Of a DNA stretch of 64,000 nucleotides, positions 12,247-49,032 are shown in pieces. The first letter of the stretch is position 1. The number at the start of each line of letters is the position of its first letter. The notes beneath the pieces are model-generated. The model saw only the letters and a program-made list of their open reading frames with translations. It did not search any database and was not told where the DNA came from. The stretch is from Limanda limanda (taxonomy: Eukaryota > Chordata > Actinopteri > Pleuronectiformes > Pleuronectidae). A program made the translations under genes and the position numbers. The DNA is taken from positions 20,371,639-20,435,638 of the forward strand of contig NC_083653.1 in assembly GCF_963576545.1 (NCBI RefSeq), written 5' to 3'.

Positions 12247-13265
12247 TTCACATTAAACATCGCACCGAAGGAGAAATGTGATCTCAGTGACTTTGACCAT
12301 GGTGTGATTGTTGGTGACAGATGAGCTTGTTTGAGTGTTTCAGAAACTCTCACAACATCCAGTGAGCAGCAGTTGTGTGTATATAAGAGAGGTCAGAGAA
12401 GAATAGTCTGACTGGTTGAGCTGACAGAAATGCAACGTTAACTCAGATAACCATCTCAGAATAAACAATACATCTAACCTTGCGTTGGATGCTTCTAGAA
12501 CAGCAGAGACCACATCCTTTCAGCCAAGAACAGAAATGTGAGGTTGCCGGAAAACAGACTCACCAACACTGGACAGATGAAGATTGAAGAACGTAGCTTG
12601 GTCTGATGAATCTGTTTTTTTGCTGAGGCTGCAGATGTTAGACTCAAAATCTGGAGCATGAATCCATAGAGCAGCGGCAGATCTATATTTTTCTAAATCA
12701 GGGGCTATATCAGGTGCTACAATTTACACTAAGGGTCCAATTATCTGACAACATTCATGCACAATTCCTGATTGAGTAAGATGAACATTTAAGTAATTCC
12801 TTGTTCACTGTTAGCTCTATAACTTTGAATATATTTAGAAAATTGTTTCTTCCTTAAGCACAATATATCCTTCAGAAAAAAAGCCTAGAAAATAAACATT
12901 ATATTTAATGTAAGTATTATTGGTAAGTCACTAGTTTTATTTTAAATTAATAAGTGAATACAAATATTAGGGAGAGGACTATCACATTTCATCTGGGGCC
13001 CCCTGCCCCCACCCCTGGATCCACCCCTGCCATGTGTCAACAACCCAGGCTGCAGGTGGTGTCATGGTGGGGATCTGAGTATTGTTGCTGTTGCTTGTTC
13101 GTGTCATGAACATGACGGTGAGTTCAGTGAACTCCAGTGACCTCCACAGTCAGCAACTAGTAGAACACCTTTGACATGTGGTAGAACAGGAGTTGGCTTC
13201 ATGAATGTGCAGCTGACAAATATGCAGAAATAATGCGATGCAGTCATGTCAACATGCAGCAGATT
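12247..13265 (+). mobile_element. Degraded Tc1/mariner transposon, interrupted
   Basis: Nucleotide sequence follows a well-known fish Tc1-type transposase: GTGATCTCAGTGACTTTGAC, AACTCAGATAACC, TTGGTCTGATGAATCTG, and after an interruption TGAATGTGCAGCTGACAAAT. Internal deletions and stops have destroyed the frame. A separate element (12672-13029) sits inside it. Confidence 0.75.
12672..13029. mobile_element. hAT-like MITE inserted in the Tc1 relic
   Basis: 358 bp with inverted ends CAGCGGCAGATCTA and (right end inverted) CAGGGGTGGATCCA. Flanked by related 8-mers ccatagag (12664-12671) and ccatgtgt (13030-13037), consistent with a decayed 8-bp hAT target duplication. The Tc1 sequence resumes directly after it. 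Confidence 0.65.
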
Positions 13266-13773
13266 AGAAAGGAAAGTTTTATTTTTTGCGATCTATGACA
13301 TGAAAAATCCGAGGCTGTTTTGACAACAAAGGGAGGAACTGCCCACTGATAGTAAGAGTTTCTAACAAAGTGCACGGTAAGTGCATACTCACAGTGTGTT
13401 TGCTCTGGAGGCTGTTTACATGGTTAGGATGGATCAAACTAAGCTGCTTTGTCCTGGAGTCTAAAGAGTTGAAATCCTTTAAGACAGCCCAATCACTGGG
13501 TGACAGTTCCCTGTCTGTCACCGCTCTGGCTCCGGCAGGAGATGAGAGGAGTAAACAAACAGGAGTGAATGGGGTGTGAGAGATGAGTCATCGGTTCTGG
13601 GCTTGCAGTCGCTCTCTGTGTGCCTCTCTCAGTCTGCTGCACATCCGCTCCCCTGAAGGCCCTCGTCACCACAGGCATACTTCAGCAATTACCTTCTCGC
13701 CCACACACTGTCAGTCACATGGGCCGTAATAACAGGCTGTCGTACTGTCCCACTGCAGACTCACTCATCAGCC

Positions 13774-18075
<4,302 letters not shown>

Positions 18076-18079
18076 TGTC

Positions 18080-19095
18080 TCCCAAGACTTGACCTCTTTT
18101 GATGACACCAAAGTAATCCTCTCTTTTCCTGGATCTGAAACCCAGATAGCAGGACGAATCTCTGCCTGTCTGACTGACACCTCTCAGTGGAAGTCTGCAC
18201 GCCACCTGAACATTTACCTTGACAAGACCGAACTGCTTTTCCTTCCAGGGAAAGGCTCTCCCAGCTATGACCTGACTATTACCTTTGACAACTCCGTGCT
18301 AGCCCCCAACCAGACTGCCAGGAACCTGGGTGTGACACTCGACAGTCAACTCTCCTTTACTGCCAACATTACTGCATCAACCCGTTCCTCTAGATACATG
18401 ATTCACAACATCAGGTGAACACGTCCCCACCTCACTCAGGAGGCAGCCCAGGTTCTGGTCCAGGCTCGGGTCATCTCACACCTAGACTATTGGATCTCCC
18501 TCATGGCAGGTCTACCCGCTCGGGCCATCCGATCGAATGCAGCAGCTCGACTGGTCTTTAACCTAAATTCATTCCCAGTACTTAGCTCCTCTGCTCCCTT
18601 CACTGGTTACCAGTGGCTGCCCGTATCCGTTTCAAAACACTAGTACTTGCGTATCGTGCTGTGAACGGATCGGGCCCAGCCTACATCCAGGAAAAGGTCA
18701 AACCTTACACCCGAGCCCTTCCACTCCACTCTGCATCTGCCAATCGCCTTGTTGCTCTCTCACAACCAGCTAGCCACTCAACAAAATAACAACCCTTTGC
18801 TGTCCTGGCTACTAAATGGTGGAACAAGCTCCCCAAGGACATCAGGACAGCACAAAGTCTATACATCTTCCGCCACAGACAAAAAACATATTTCTTCCCA
18901 CTATACCTTGGATAAAAAAAACCCACTATATTTAGTAGCACTTATATAGCACTCACATGCAGCACTTTGTAGCTGAGGAAGAAAATTGTACCGTCTTGAT
19001 TCTTGTTGTTCTGGGTTTGTACCCTCATTGTTGAATGCACTTATTGTGAGTCGCTTTGGATGAAAGCGTCAGCTAAATGAAATGTAATCGAAAAG
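18080..19095 (+). mobile_element. L2-like LINE, 3' end
   Basis: Open for about 109 codons (18089-18418) of reverse-transcriptase C-terminal sequence (DKTELLFLPGK, LGVTLDSQLSF), then stops. Later pieces read QEAAQVLVQARVISHLDY and AARIRFK-like. Ends with the L2/SINE-type tail GTCGCTTTGGATGAAAGCGT CAGCTAAATG. Truncated and inactive. Confidence 0.8.
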
Positions 19096-19266
19096 TGCAA
19101 CAGAGCACGTCAACAAGATAACAATATTTACAACATTCAACACGTCAGCATGTTAAGAAGCGAGTTCCAAGTTAAATGTAACATGTGTGGTTTCATCTGT
19201 CCTTGTGGAAATCAAAAGCTTAAATATACAATGACACAAGCCAGATGGTTGCCTTCCTCTCCTGGT

Positions 19267-19502
<236 letters not shown>

Positions 19503-19630
19503 GATCAACACCCTGCTCTTCCTCCCAGCCTCCAGCGGGCCAACACTACATGTCCTTCTGAGAACAAAAAAGCTGAGGACAAAGCTGGCAACCACCCTTG
19601 TCTTCCGTATTTCCACCAGTTCAGTGAGGG

Positions 19631-20814
<1,184 letters not shown>

Positions 20815-21690
20815 CTCTGATCAGTCTTCAGTCTGCAGAGAGAAGCTCCAGTGGCTGTTTATCTGGAGCCTGGCAATCCAGCTCCTCTTCTTCTCTGACT
20901 TCCTATCCACCACTTCCTGCTTCCAGATGGTCCTTCCTGGAGACCATGACGCTGAACCTCTCAGTCACATCCTGCTCCTTGTCCTGCAGGTGGTAGTTAC
21001 CTTTTTGCAGAGAGCTCTTCTGTCTCCACCGGACCTGCAGCTGCTCCTCTGCTTTCTTCTTGGCAGCTCTTACATCGCTGTTAATCTTCGTCAGGTGCTC
21101 CAGCTGAGCAGCGATAGACGCCTGGGTTTCTTCAGCTTCCTCTCTGAGCTGCTGGTTGTTCTTCAGCTGATCCACCTGTGGGTTTTCCACAGCGTTGTTC
21201 CTGTGCTGAAGCTCAGCCTGCAGTTTGTTGTTGGCCCATGTCTCTCCAGCATTCACTTTTCTTTGAGCTGCTGTATTTCCTCCGGAAGAACTTTGTCCTT
21301 CTGGTTTATGTCGGTCTCCTCACCCAGGTCCTGATGTTCTGTCTGCTGGTGAAGGTTCTGATACGTTCAATTTAAGAGTGAGAACATCAACTTTGATCTC
21401 AGATTCCAGAACGTCACAGCGAGTCTCTTCTAACTCCTTCATCGTATCAATAGATCTCCGCTCTTTAACCACTTTAGAGGAAGGTGTGTGTCAGTTGAAG
21501 AGAGTCTGAGCTGATCTCTCAGAATAACTCTGCTCCTCTTCAGGTCTCTGGATTTGTCCTGCTGGACTGTGGACTTGTCTTTACAGTTGTACATGGTGGT
21601 TCTGTGTTGCTTCTTTTGAAAGTGTTCAATTATTCTGTCCTGTATAGGTCTTCCCTCAGCATCGGGTGATAAAGAACTGACAGTCAACAG
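20815..21690 (-). pseudogene. Frameshifted coiled-coil protein pseudogene
   Basis: On the minus strand three reading frames in succession encode heptad-like, Glu/Lys/Gln-rich protein: KSTVQQDKSRDLKRSRVILR, then KELEETRCDVLESEIKVDVL, then NNKLQAELQHRNN...REEAEETQASIAAQLEHLTK. Moving between them needs frame changes near 21490, 21350 and 21262, and again near 20905. The coiled-coil character across all frames indicates one ancestral gene now broken, possibly an intronless retrocopy. The parent gene was not identified. Confidence 0.5.
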
Positions 21691-22580
21691 GAACTAAGCA
21701 TAAATAACCTCTTTGTGTTCTTTATGTGTTATGTAGCAGTGATATCAAGGCCACATCGATATTTTTGCATTTCGTTTAAAATTCCTCTTTGATCACTGTT
21801 TCTTTTTAAACCTTGAATGCACAGAAAAGGAAATACCCAAAAAGAATCAAATGAGAAGAGACATATAAGTTCAACTATCACATGTAAAGTACAAACTTTA
21901 AAAGCAGCTCAGAAATGTACTGTTTTTATGGCCGTCTTGTTTTTATAGATTTACAGCTTTAATCTCTTTAATGCAGCCTCCTAAGAATGAACCTCCTGAA
22001 TTGAGATGGAGATTGAAATCGGTTCTATCAGGATGAAATGTTTTGGTTTAAAAACTGTGCATCCGAGAGCGACTTCAAACCAGTGTATATTCCACGGGAG
22101 ATCACATGTCGACAAACATCCTCCTGTAAACAGAGCTGTGAGGACAGAAAGACTTTGGGCACAAACAACCAAACAGTAGAATATATTTACATTGTACGAG
22201 TAAAGCAACAGCAACGGTCCAGGCCTGAGATCCACATGAATTATGAACAAACAAACTGTTGAGTTTACGTTACACAACATAAACATGTGGATAATTTCAC
22301 CTGTCAACAGAGATGGATTCTTTATTTATTCAAATCAAACAAACGAGTCGGTGATGAGCTGCAGCAATATGTGTCTGGCTTGGATGAATGTTTACACTCA
22401 TATATGACAAATCACGATTCAGATAATTCAGAAAACAAATAAATAAACATTTCTGAGAAAAGTGGTACAGGCCATTATCTAGAAATACAGTACAAAAGGA
22501 AGTAGAATGTGCATTCCTCTGACACCACATTTAAATTCACTAGATCCAAATGATAAATATGTCATAAATCCTCACGCCCA
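21691..22580. other. Intergenic, nothing recognised
   Basis: No supported gene or repeat. Confidence 0.4.
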
Positions 22581-22584
22581 TAAA

Positions 22585-22750
22585 TAAAAAATCCTGGATC
22601 CTCCCCCTGATCCTGAGCTCCGTCCTGACCCAAATTGCATCGTTCCACCAAGTGTTGAAGTAAATGTCCAGTAATGCTTGAGAATTTCTGCCAAATAACA
22701 GACAAACAAACAAACACAGACAAACACATAACCATGGCGGATGTAGAAAA
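22585..22750 (-). repeat. Teleost interspersed repeat (family Y, copy 2)
   Basis: GGATCCTCCCCCTGATCCTG, then TTCCACCAAGTGTTGAAGTA and AAACAAACAAACACAGACAA ACACATAACC, the common fish repeat also found inverted at 10425-10640. Confidence 0.55.
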
Positions 22751-23071
22751 TACAGTGAGTGAAGTTTCAGCTCTGACACAGCAGTGGAGGAACGTTTATT
22801 TGCTGTGTGACACATGTATTCCTGTGTCACTGGCCGTCCCACACACAGTCACACACTGACATACACAACCCCACCGTGCCCCGCCCACGTCCACACACTG
22901 AGCCACCTGTGGAATCTGAGAGCCCAAACTGAGTGTTCATTCATGGAGACTGAGTGTGACATGACCCATAGGCCTTATACTTCCTGTGTGTGACAGAGAG
23001 TGTGTGATGAACGGCGGTGAAAATTATTCACACCATACTTTACTGGGATCCCAGCCCATGAAGTGTGAAAA

Positions 23072-23104
<33 letters not shown>

Positions 23105-23115
23105 GTCTGTGTGTG
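23072..23115. repeat. (GT)n microsatellite
   Basis: Short GT array with minor interruptions. Confidence 0.9.
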
Positions 23116-24096
23116 GCGGGCTGCACACACTTCTCCTCTCTCCTCATTCTTTCCATCTGCACTTCTATCCATTGTTCCCAGCACAGCCACACACTGAAGC
23201 AGCAGGCAAGGTGGTAACTCTTTGGTTTCATTGAGTTAGTTCATCGCACACAAGACGTAAAACACATAAACATAAAGTAAACTATGAGATTGTTGTTTTT
23301 TCTCATTTGCTCTTACATTGTTCTTAGAAGATTTTATCATACTAGATAAGAATGTTTTTTTGTGCCTAATTTGACTTTGATTTTAACATCATATACCTAT
23401 TTACACACATGTATTTTGGTTTAGTCATTTAAGTAATTTGATTTTTCGTTAAACTAATGTCAGTTTTCTTTGAGGTTACCAGTTTCGGGGGGGTTGTGCT
23501 GAAGTTGCCTGGCTGAGTCATCCCTGCAGCTTCAGATCTTTAAATACTACAGCTCACTAATTGGACGGTACCATGTCCCGCTGCGTGATGGGAAGGGCAG
23601 AGGTTACTATTTTAATTTACCTAAATTGTTTCGATACCGTTATTACTTTCTCACCATTGTGTTCAGTGATGCTATACTGACAGGTTTTGTTGTTTACTTA
23701 AATGATTTTTAATCAGTGTTTTATCCCGTATGTGTCAGAATGGATCAGCCTTGATAGGTTCCCGAGATGTCAGGTATGTTTGTACTTCTCACTTCTCCTT
23801 GGTTAGTGCTTGGGCTTAGTTATGTGATGTTGATCTCTTTTATAGGCCCACATTACTGTTTTGAGTATTTTGGACATTTCTTTGCATTTAAAAATAAAAC
23901 GTCTTCCAAGAAAGCACCTGTGTACTTGCTCTTCCTATCCCTAACCCCATTTTCTTTCTCTGGGTGCCCCCCACTCACTCATGACTTCCTGCAAGACACT
24001 CAGTTTGGTTAATTAAATTCCAAGTTTCATATTGCAAGTATACTGTACATGCATAAGAGCCAAACATTTACACAAAAACACCTTTTCACCATTCAG
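23116..24096. other. Intergenic, nothing recognised
   Basis: AT-rich between the GT array and the presumed map3k7 poly(A) site. Confidence 0.4.
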
Positions 24097-25547
24097 TTTA
24101 TTTCAGAATGCCTTGTTCTTTGCCATGTACTGTACCTCATTTCCCAAACATTCAGGAAACACTGTGTGTGTGTTTGTGTGGTAGTGAAAACAAAAACTGC
24201 TCCGAGGGAAATTGCTGAAGATTCCTTCTGTACAGACGCAGTTTCATGATTCAGACTCGTCAAACCTTGAACTCTAAAAACAGAATTGATCTAAATGAGA
24301 AATAAAATTTGAACATGACCAGAGGAAAAGAAGCGATTGTGCAAAAATACTTAAGAGATGAGAGAACAAAGAAATTGAAATTGATATCAAATGCTTCTTT
24401 TTTGAGCACTTTCCACTTTTTGGGATGTGAAGCTTTTACACCATCGTCTCACAGACGTACATTCCTCTCAGTCCCCTCCTTCCATTCAATGTCCATCATG
24501 ATTTTTTCAAGCGTTCATCCCCAATAAATGTTACATAAAACAAGCACTTAAATGCAGGCAACTCCTAAGGCAACATGTGAACTAAAAACAAACTATACTG
24601 TATAGAGAATTATAGGCCCATCTACTTTGCCTTCAGGGGCATTCCCAGATAAAATATGTCCTAACGGAAAAACATGACACAAGAGCTATCATACAAAGTG
24701 AACTACTGATAGAAAAGACAAAAACATCGACACGCAAAAACAATACTGAAGTCAAAATAAAAAGGGAATCCATAGCCCGAGACTCTTTTTTTCCAGGTTC
24801 ACACAAACGCTGAGAGAATCCTTTTACTGTGACGTCTGACATCAAGTGCCTCCCTGTGTGAACTGAACACATCAGCTGGAGGAAGTAAACCTGTGGACGG
24901 GCTCGTGCTCGTGATGAGAGAAGGGAGAGATAAATACGGTGATTTGAGGAGAGAGTGTGTTTTGCATAACAGGGATTCCATGTTCACACTGTAGAGCTGG
25001 TTTCGAACCCCCTCATTTCTCTGAAACATCTGCACACGGTTCACACTGTTTGCCGAGAAGACTTTTGTCTTGGTTTTCACATTGTGGAGGACGGTGTGGC
25101 TGTGAGCCAATGAGGAGTGGACACACACTGATTGGGCAAACCCAAGACGCCCTGAGAGCAAACGCAAAGAGACGCCCACGCCCGCGCTCGTCTGCCCGCC
25201 ATCACACATCCAGGACAGCGTGCGGCTGACCCACCGGTCAGTCCCTGGGCGCAGAAGCAGGGGGGGGTGCAGTGACTGTTTGGCCTGCGGTGTCCCAGAA
25301 TTCACTGCAACCGTGTGCAAATGTATATGTACAGTGGACGTCTTCCTGCCGGACAGGAGGACAGGTCTAAATGCAACATGCAGGACACAGTAGAGTGCAG
25401 GTCTCTTTACAAAGCTGGACTGGGTGTGAGTGAGTGTGGGTGAGCAGAGCATGAGGGCGGGGGGTGTTGTAGTGCAGGGGGGAAGGAGCATGGGGGGGCG
25501 GTCAACGGAGGGGAGGGAGGGACAGTAGTGGTTCAATATGTGTCTCA
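24097..25547 (-). other. map3k7: Probable map3k7 3' UTR
   Basis: Follows the map3k7 stop codon. No coding frame or known repeat is apparent on the minus strand. An AATAAA on the minus strand (TTTATT at 24097-24102 on plus) is a reasonable poly(A) signal and gives a UTR of about 1.4 kb. The true end is not provable from sequence. Confidence 0.4.
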
Positions 25548-44396
<18,849 letters not shown>

Positions 44397-45170
44397 TACC
44401 AGCTAACGTCAGCTAGTAGCTCACTGAACACAAACAAACCACAGACAAATAAACACAGGTTACAGGTCAGCGTCTGATCGCAGTTCAAGGATGTGCGGAC
44501 TTGCTTCAAGACCTGTATCTTCACTGTAAGACAGTCTAACTAACTCGTTACGTATAGTCATGGTTTAACAACACAATAGCTGCATAGGAAATTAGCTGCT
44601 CGGTTGGTTACACATAATGTCGCGACCTGTCAAACGAGATAGTGATGCAGCAAACCAACTGGCTAACTGCGTAGCCTAACTAGCAGAGCTAAGTGTAGCT
44701 ACCTCACACAGACTCACGGAAAAGTTACGTAACAACACATTTACCTTTTGACATACGTAAAGGCAAGTTACGGATCCATAGCACCACTGTGCACCGGTGC
44801 TGGGCACAGTTTAATGTTATATTATTACAGTTGCAGGTAAAAACAAGACACCTAAGGCCTAGGCGGTGTTAGCTAGCTGGCCTGCTTGCTAACGCTAGCT
44901 ACCGGGACTTGTTAGCTTCAACTCTCCAACCCTTCGCAGTTGACTTGTCACCGGTGCCGGCTCTCTGGACATGGGGGTGTTTTCTTCTATTCATGCACGG
45001 AAACCCGAGGAATCGTGCCCATGTCTAAAATCGTTCGTTCTCTATCCACTTGATAGCAGAAACATAACTTTTTTCATAACTGGGCTTGCAGGCTAAGCTA
45101 GGAGAGTATTTTTATTCTCCGCAGGAGCATCAGGAAGTGAGTGCGCACTGCAATGCTGTCCCCAGCACAC
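44397..45170 (-). promoter_or_regulatory. map3k7: map3k7 5' UTR and putative promoter
   Basis: Region directly upstream of the map3k7 ATG. It looks richer in CpG than its AT-rich surroundings, as expected for a broad housekeeping promoter. A CRE-like TGACGTTA (minus strand) lies at 44404-44411. No convincing TATA box was seen, and the transcription start is unknown. Confidence 0.45.
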
Positions 45171-46440
45171 GGAACTAAAGTTCTCATTCCATCCTAAAGA
45201 AAAGAAAGACTCACTTTAGAGTTACATTTACTTTATTTACATTGTTTAAATTACTACGTTGTAGTGAAGAAAACGCTACTTTAACTTTCACTCATCGATT
45301 AGCTTTCCACAGACTCCATAGTCCTATGAGGGGACCCAGCATATTTGCTGATTTTATTTTTGAATGTATATTAAATCAGTCATTTGATAGACAAGCACTT
45401 TTCTTTTCTTATTCTATTGTTATTTTACTTTACAGCATTTTGGTCAGTTGTGGTTATTTTTACACTTGTTTTATGAATTGACTTTAACTTTTCTTTTCTT
45501 TTAATATTCAGAATTTGTGTGAACTTTTTATTTCACACTAAACTATATGGTCACTCAGACAGACTCACTATAACAATGATGTTATATTTTTTGTCAAATA
45601 TTGTACTGATTGTTGTTGTAACAGTGGAGGAATAACAAGAAAAAATCACTCTGCTCAAGTATTCTGCTTTGTATTGGATGTCCATTTTATTATGCTTAAC
45701 ACTTTTTACCCCCCCTGTTTTACCAACAACTCTAATTACTTGTTTGATTCAGATTTTATACAAAAAAATTATCATCTTATCAAATATGAGGCTTTAGAAA
45801 TTTGTTTTAGATTAAACTTTTCAGCAGTGTAAATAAAGTATTCAAAAATAGCTACACCTAGAAGGTTCCATTATTGATTATACATTTGTTTGCAACACCT
45901 TAAAGAAAATATGTCAATACTTCATAATGTCTGTAAACTTTTTATATATTTTGGGTTTTCTATGAATTACTTCTTCTGTTCATAAATTTTCTTTTTTTTC
46001 CCGCTCAGGCTGGCTACCTCAAAGGGCCTATAAACATGGGATAAGACGCTAAACTTCAAGTATGTCATAACTTGAGATAAATACAACTTGTTGGTTAAGA
46101 TCACTTTTGTTGGACAAAAGTTCCGTTGACCTTGGATGTAACAATTCAGCCTCGCAAGCAAGACACCCCTCGATCAGCCAGGTAACACTGATGTAATATC
46201 AAAATTACATTTATGAGGAGGGATGTTATATAAACACAACACTTGATGAATGCTAATTACATGCTCCACACACAGGGAGTAATAAGCAAGTTCCCAATGG
46301 AGGCTTTCCAAACCACTAGGCAAGCACAACTCATACTAATGAGCTTGAACTAATTTGTTGTGATATTGAACAGAGGGTTGTTAATAGCAGGAGCCATCTC
46401 TTTCCCCTGAAATAATTATTCTAATCGCTCATTTCAAAGG
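45171..46440. other. Intergenic, nothing recognised
   Basis: Between the map3k7 promoter and the unidentified exons. AT-rich. The missing 3' exon of that gene may lie here but I could not find it. Confidence 0.4.
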
Positions 46441-46458
46441 TGATTAAAATGTTCTCAC

Positions 46459-46504
46459 CTGGCAGTTTTTCTGGGACTTCCTGCACTGGCATATGGTTTG
46501 GGAC
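46459..46504 (-). CDS. Small exon of the same unidentified gene
   Basis: 46 nt between GTTGAACTCAG and GTGAGA, encoding VPNHMPVQEVPEKLP plus one base. The phase-0 entry matches the preceding exon (46618-46814), giving DASF-VPNH across the junction. The next exon downstream (phase 1) was not found between here and the map3k7 promoter, so the 3' part of the gene is missing from this annotation. Confidence 0.55.
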
Positions 46505-46617
46505 CTGAGTTCAACAGGAATTTGCATGTTTGTTTATTCTCTCAGCAGCCGAAAACCTTTCAGGAGTGAGATCTTATAAACAACTCTCCTTTCGGACAGA
46601 TGACATGGACTACTCAC

Positions 46618-46814
46618 AAAGGAGGCATCCTTTGCAGCACATGGCATCATCCTAGAGGACCTAGAGCAACGTGATTTGAGTGATGAATCTGGGTAATATC
46701 CTGCCATTCCAAAGTTACTTTCACCATCATGGACTTGAATATAGTGTGATGTCTGACAGGAAGAAACACAGCTGTCATCAGAGTAGTATTTTGCTTCAGG
46801 GGAAGCCGCCGCCA
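46618..46814 (-). CDS. Internal exon of an unidentified gene
   Basis: 197 nt with a strong polypyrimidine tract and acceptor (CTTTTCACTCTCAG) and a GTGAGT donor. It enters in phase 1 and leaves in phase 0, with 65 open codons starting AAASPEAKYYSDDSCVSSCQ and ending MMPCAAKDASF. Rich in Ser, Cys and Tyr, with no recognisable domain; it could be a cytoplasmic or linker segment. It joins the exon at 46459-46504 in frame across a 113-bp intron. I do not recognise the protein. It lies upstream of map3k7 on the same strand, so it is a separate gene. Confidence 0.6.
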
Positions 46815-46989
46815 CTGAGAGTGAAAAGAAAGGAGAAGAATTGAAAAGGGATAACAATGCACACTTTCGGTCTCTTCTCTAACAAACATGAAAAGTGACA
46901 GATAAAGTTATGTAAAGATGGTCCCCTCTTCTTATTTTTCTAGAGCAACTTTAGTTTGTCAGACACAGCTCCCTTCTTCCCAAATCTGC

Positions 46990-47200
46990 GCATTCTCATC
47001 TGAAACTTGTGGTTAGCCCCAGGACTCTGTCCTGGGCCCCAGTTCATTTTGTCTATGCCTGCCCATGGACAGATAATACATCAAGTATTACTAAAAGTAT
47101 TTCACTTCAGAGCTTTATTTATATGGCACCAAATCATAATAAAAGTAAGGTCAGGGCATAGAGCAAGTCCAGACTCTTCTTGTTAATTAAAAAATGCTAA
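46990..47200 (+). mobile_element. Retroelement fragments
   Basis: CCCCAGGACTCTGTCCTGGG resembles the PQGSVLGP region of LINE reverse transcriptases. TTTATTTATATGGCACCAAA TCATAATAAAAGTAA (47112-47146) resembles a widespread fish repeat. Both are short and decayed. Confidence 0.4.
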
Positions 47201-48915
47201 AAATACGATAAATTTCCCATCGGCAACGCATCATTTTCTCCTTAGCTAAATATACCCTATAAACTCTACAGGTCACTGGGGATGAGGAATAAACTATTGA
47301 TCAGCATGTGAAGTGATTGATTGTATCCTATTGTTTTTTTCTACCCCAAATTCGAGAAACAGTGTTAATATAGGAGCCCTACCGTGGCTCGTATGAAGAT
47401 ATAGGTGGTAACACTCACAGTCATCCTGTCTTCACTCTTGTTTCTCCCATTTTGCCTGCAGTGAGACATTCATCTTTGGGAGTTTGTTATCTGACAGCTG
47501 CAAAACCTCATACACTATGGCTCATGTGACACAATCTAGAGGTACCTGCCACTATCATAGAGCTGCTGCGGCCCATAATCACTGGGTGCCAGATATAAGT
47601 CTTCTGGTCTTGCTCTTTGCTCCAAGTCAAAGTAGTAATAGTAATAGAGATTGTGTTTTTAAAGTTACAGTTCTTAACCTCAGATTGAGGGACACTATGG
47701 ACAACTATGTGAATACAATTACCATAGTTTTGTTTTATTACTTTTTTCCACAATTCTCATGTCTGTATATATTTATATTTTGTTGTTGTAGTGTTTGCTT
47801 TAGACTATAAATCCTTGTACTTTGAAGTCTCATGCACAGGAGGAAACAGGCTGTTATGTCCTCACATGACCACTGGGTGCTGCTGTTGCACTTCCAACAG
47901 CTGGCTTCACCTTCAGATGAGGCCGATAGTGATGAGACACAATTCCACTTATGTAAAGCCTGGTTATTTCATTTGTTTGTGCGCCACCATACAAAGAAAT
48001 TTCTCACAATTACAATGCATTCATTTATATTCTTATGTCAGCATCAGCATTCCCCTACATAGGAAATAATACATTTCCTCTGCTAAGTTGTATGATTGAT
48101 TATGGTTCACTTGTGCAGCTGATGAACATTTGTCTTGTTTTTATGGCTTTTAAGTGCCACAAGCTCTCCACGCTGGTGTTATGGATATCTCTGTCCTCGA
48201 TAAGACTCACGATGTTTAATTAGAGTAGAGGGGAAAAAGACCTTCGCAAATGCTCACCCAAATCATTTTCTATAAATGGAACAACCCCCCACCCTCCCGC
48301 CCCCAACAAGCAAACACTGTAAACACTGGGGACCGCTGCAAAGTCATTTTGCAATATCATTTAAGCTTTATCTAAATGCTGTGTTGGCTTACGCTGAATT
48401 TCCTAGACAGACTAAATACATCACCTGAAAATCCCGGAGGCCAATTAGTATTAGTCTGAGCAACCGCCTCTGTAGTGGAGTCACACAGTGTGAATCAAAG
48501 AGCTCCACCTGAAAGGCTGGCTTAAATCCTATATGACTCTGTAAAGACTGGAGCAATGGGACTATTATAGCCGGGGCATGTTCAAAGCCCAGGTAGAAAT
48601 TAATGCATTATTGGCCTTCAGTCTGTTCTCACTTCAGGAGCTGATTTGAATCTGATTATTTTTTGGAGCATGAGTAGGTGTAGGGGACAAGAAACCCGCC
48701 TGGATTAGCCTCTGACACGTCTCAGCTGCCCTCAACTTCCATTTCTTTCTACCATGAAATTTACTTTTATTAAAAAAGGTAAATGTCTTGAGGCCATAAA
48801 ACACATTCCTGATGTCACAGGTGGTGAAAATATGTTTTACTCAGAAAGCTACACTGCACAAATCACTTTGACAAGTTTATCCCCATCACAGATTATGGAG
48901 ACATTTCATGTTGCT
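47201..48915. other. Intergenic, nothing recognised
   Basis: No supported exon. The segment 48340-48490 is compositionally even and could be conserved noncoding DNA. Confidence 0.35.
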
Positions 48916-48918
48916 TTT

Positions 48919-48965
48919 GTGTGTGTGTGTGTGCGTGTGTGTGTGTGTGTGTGTGAGTGTGTGAG

Positions 48966-49027
<62 letters not shown>

Positions 49028-49032
49028 TGAGT
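48919..49032. repeat. (GT)n microsatellite
   Basis: GT array with GC, GA and TT interruptions. Confidence 0.93.

Noticed and set aside
47418..47461. Minus-strand exon feeding the unidentified gene (donor GTGAGT at 47417)
   Set aside because: The phase needed to join exon 46618-46814 puts a stop codon inside it.
47434..47551. Plus-strand exon-like segment ETFIFGSLLSDSC... with acceptor and GTACCT donor
   Set aside because: Short, with no partner exon and no recognised family; donor is weak. Not enough support.
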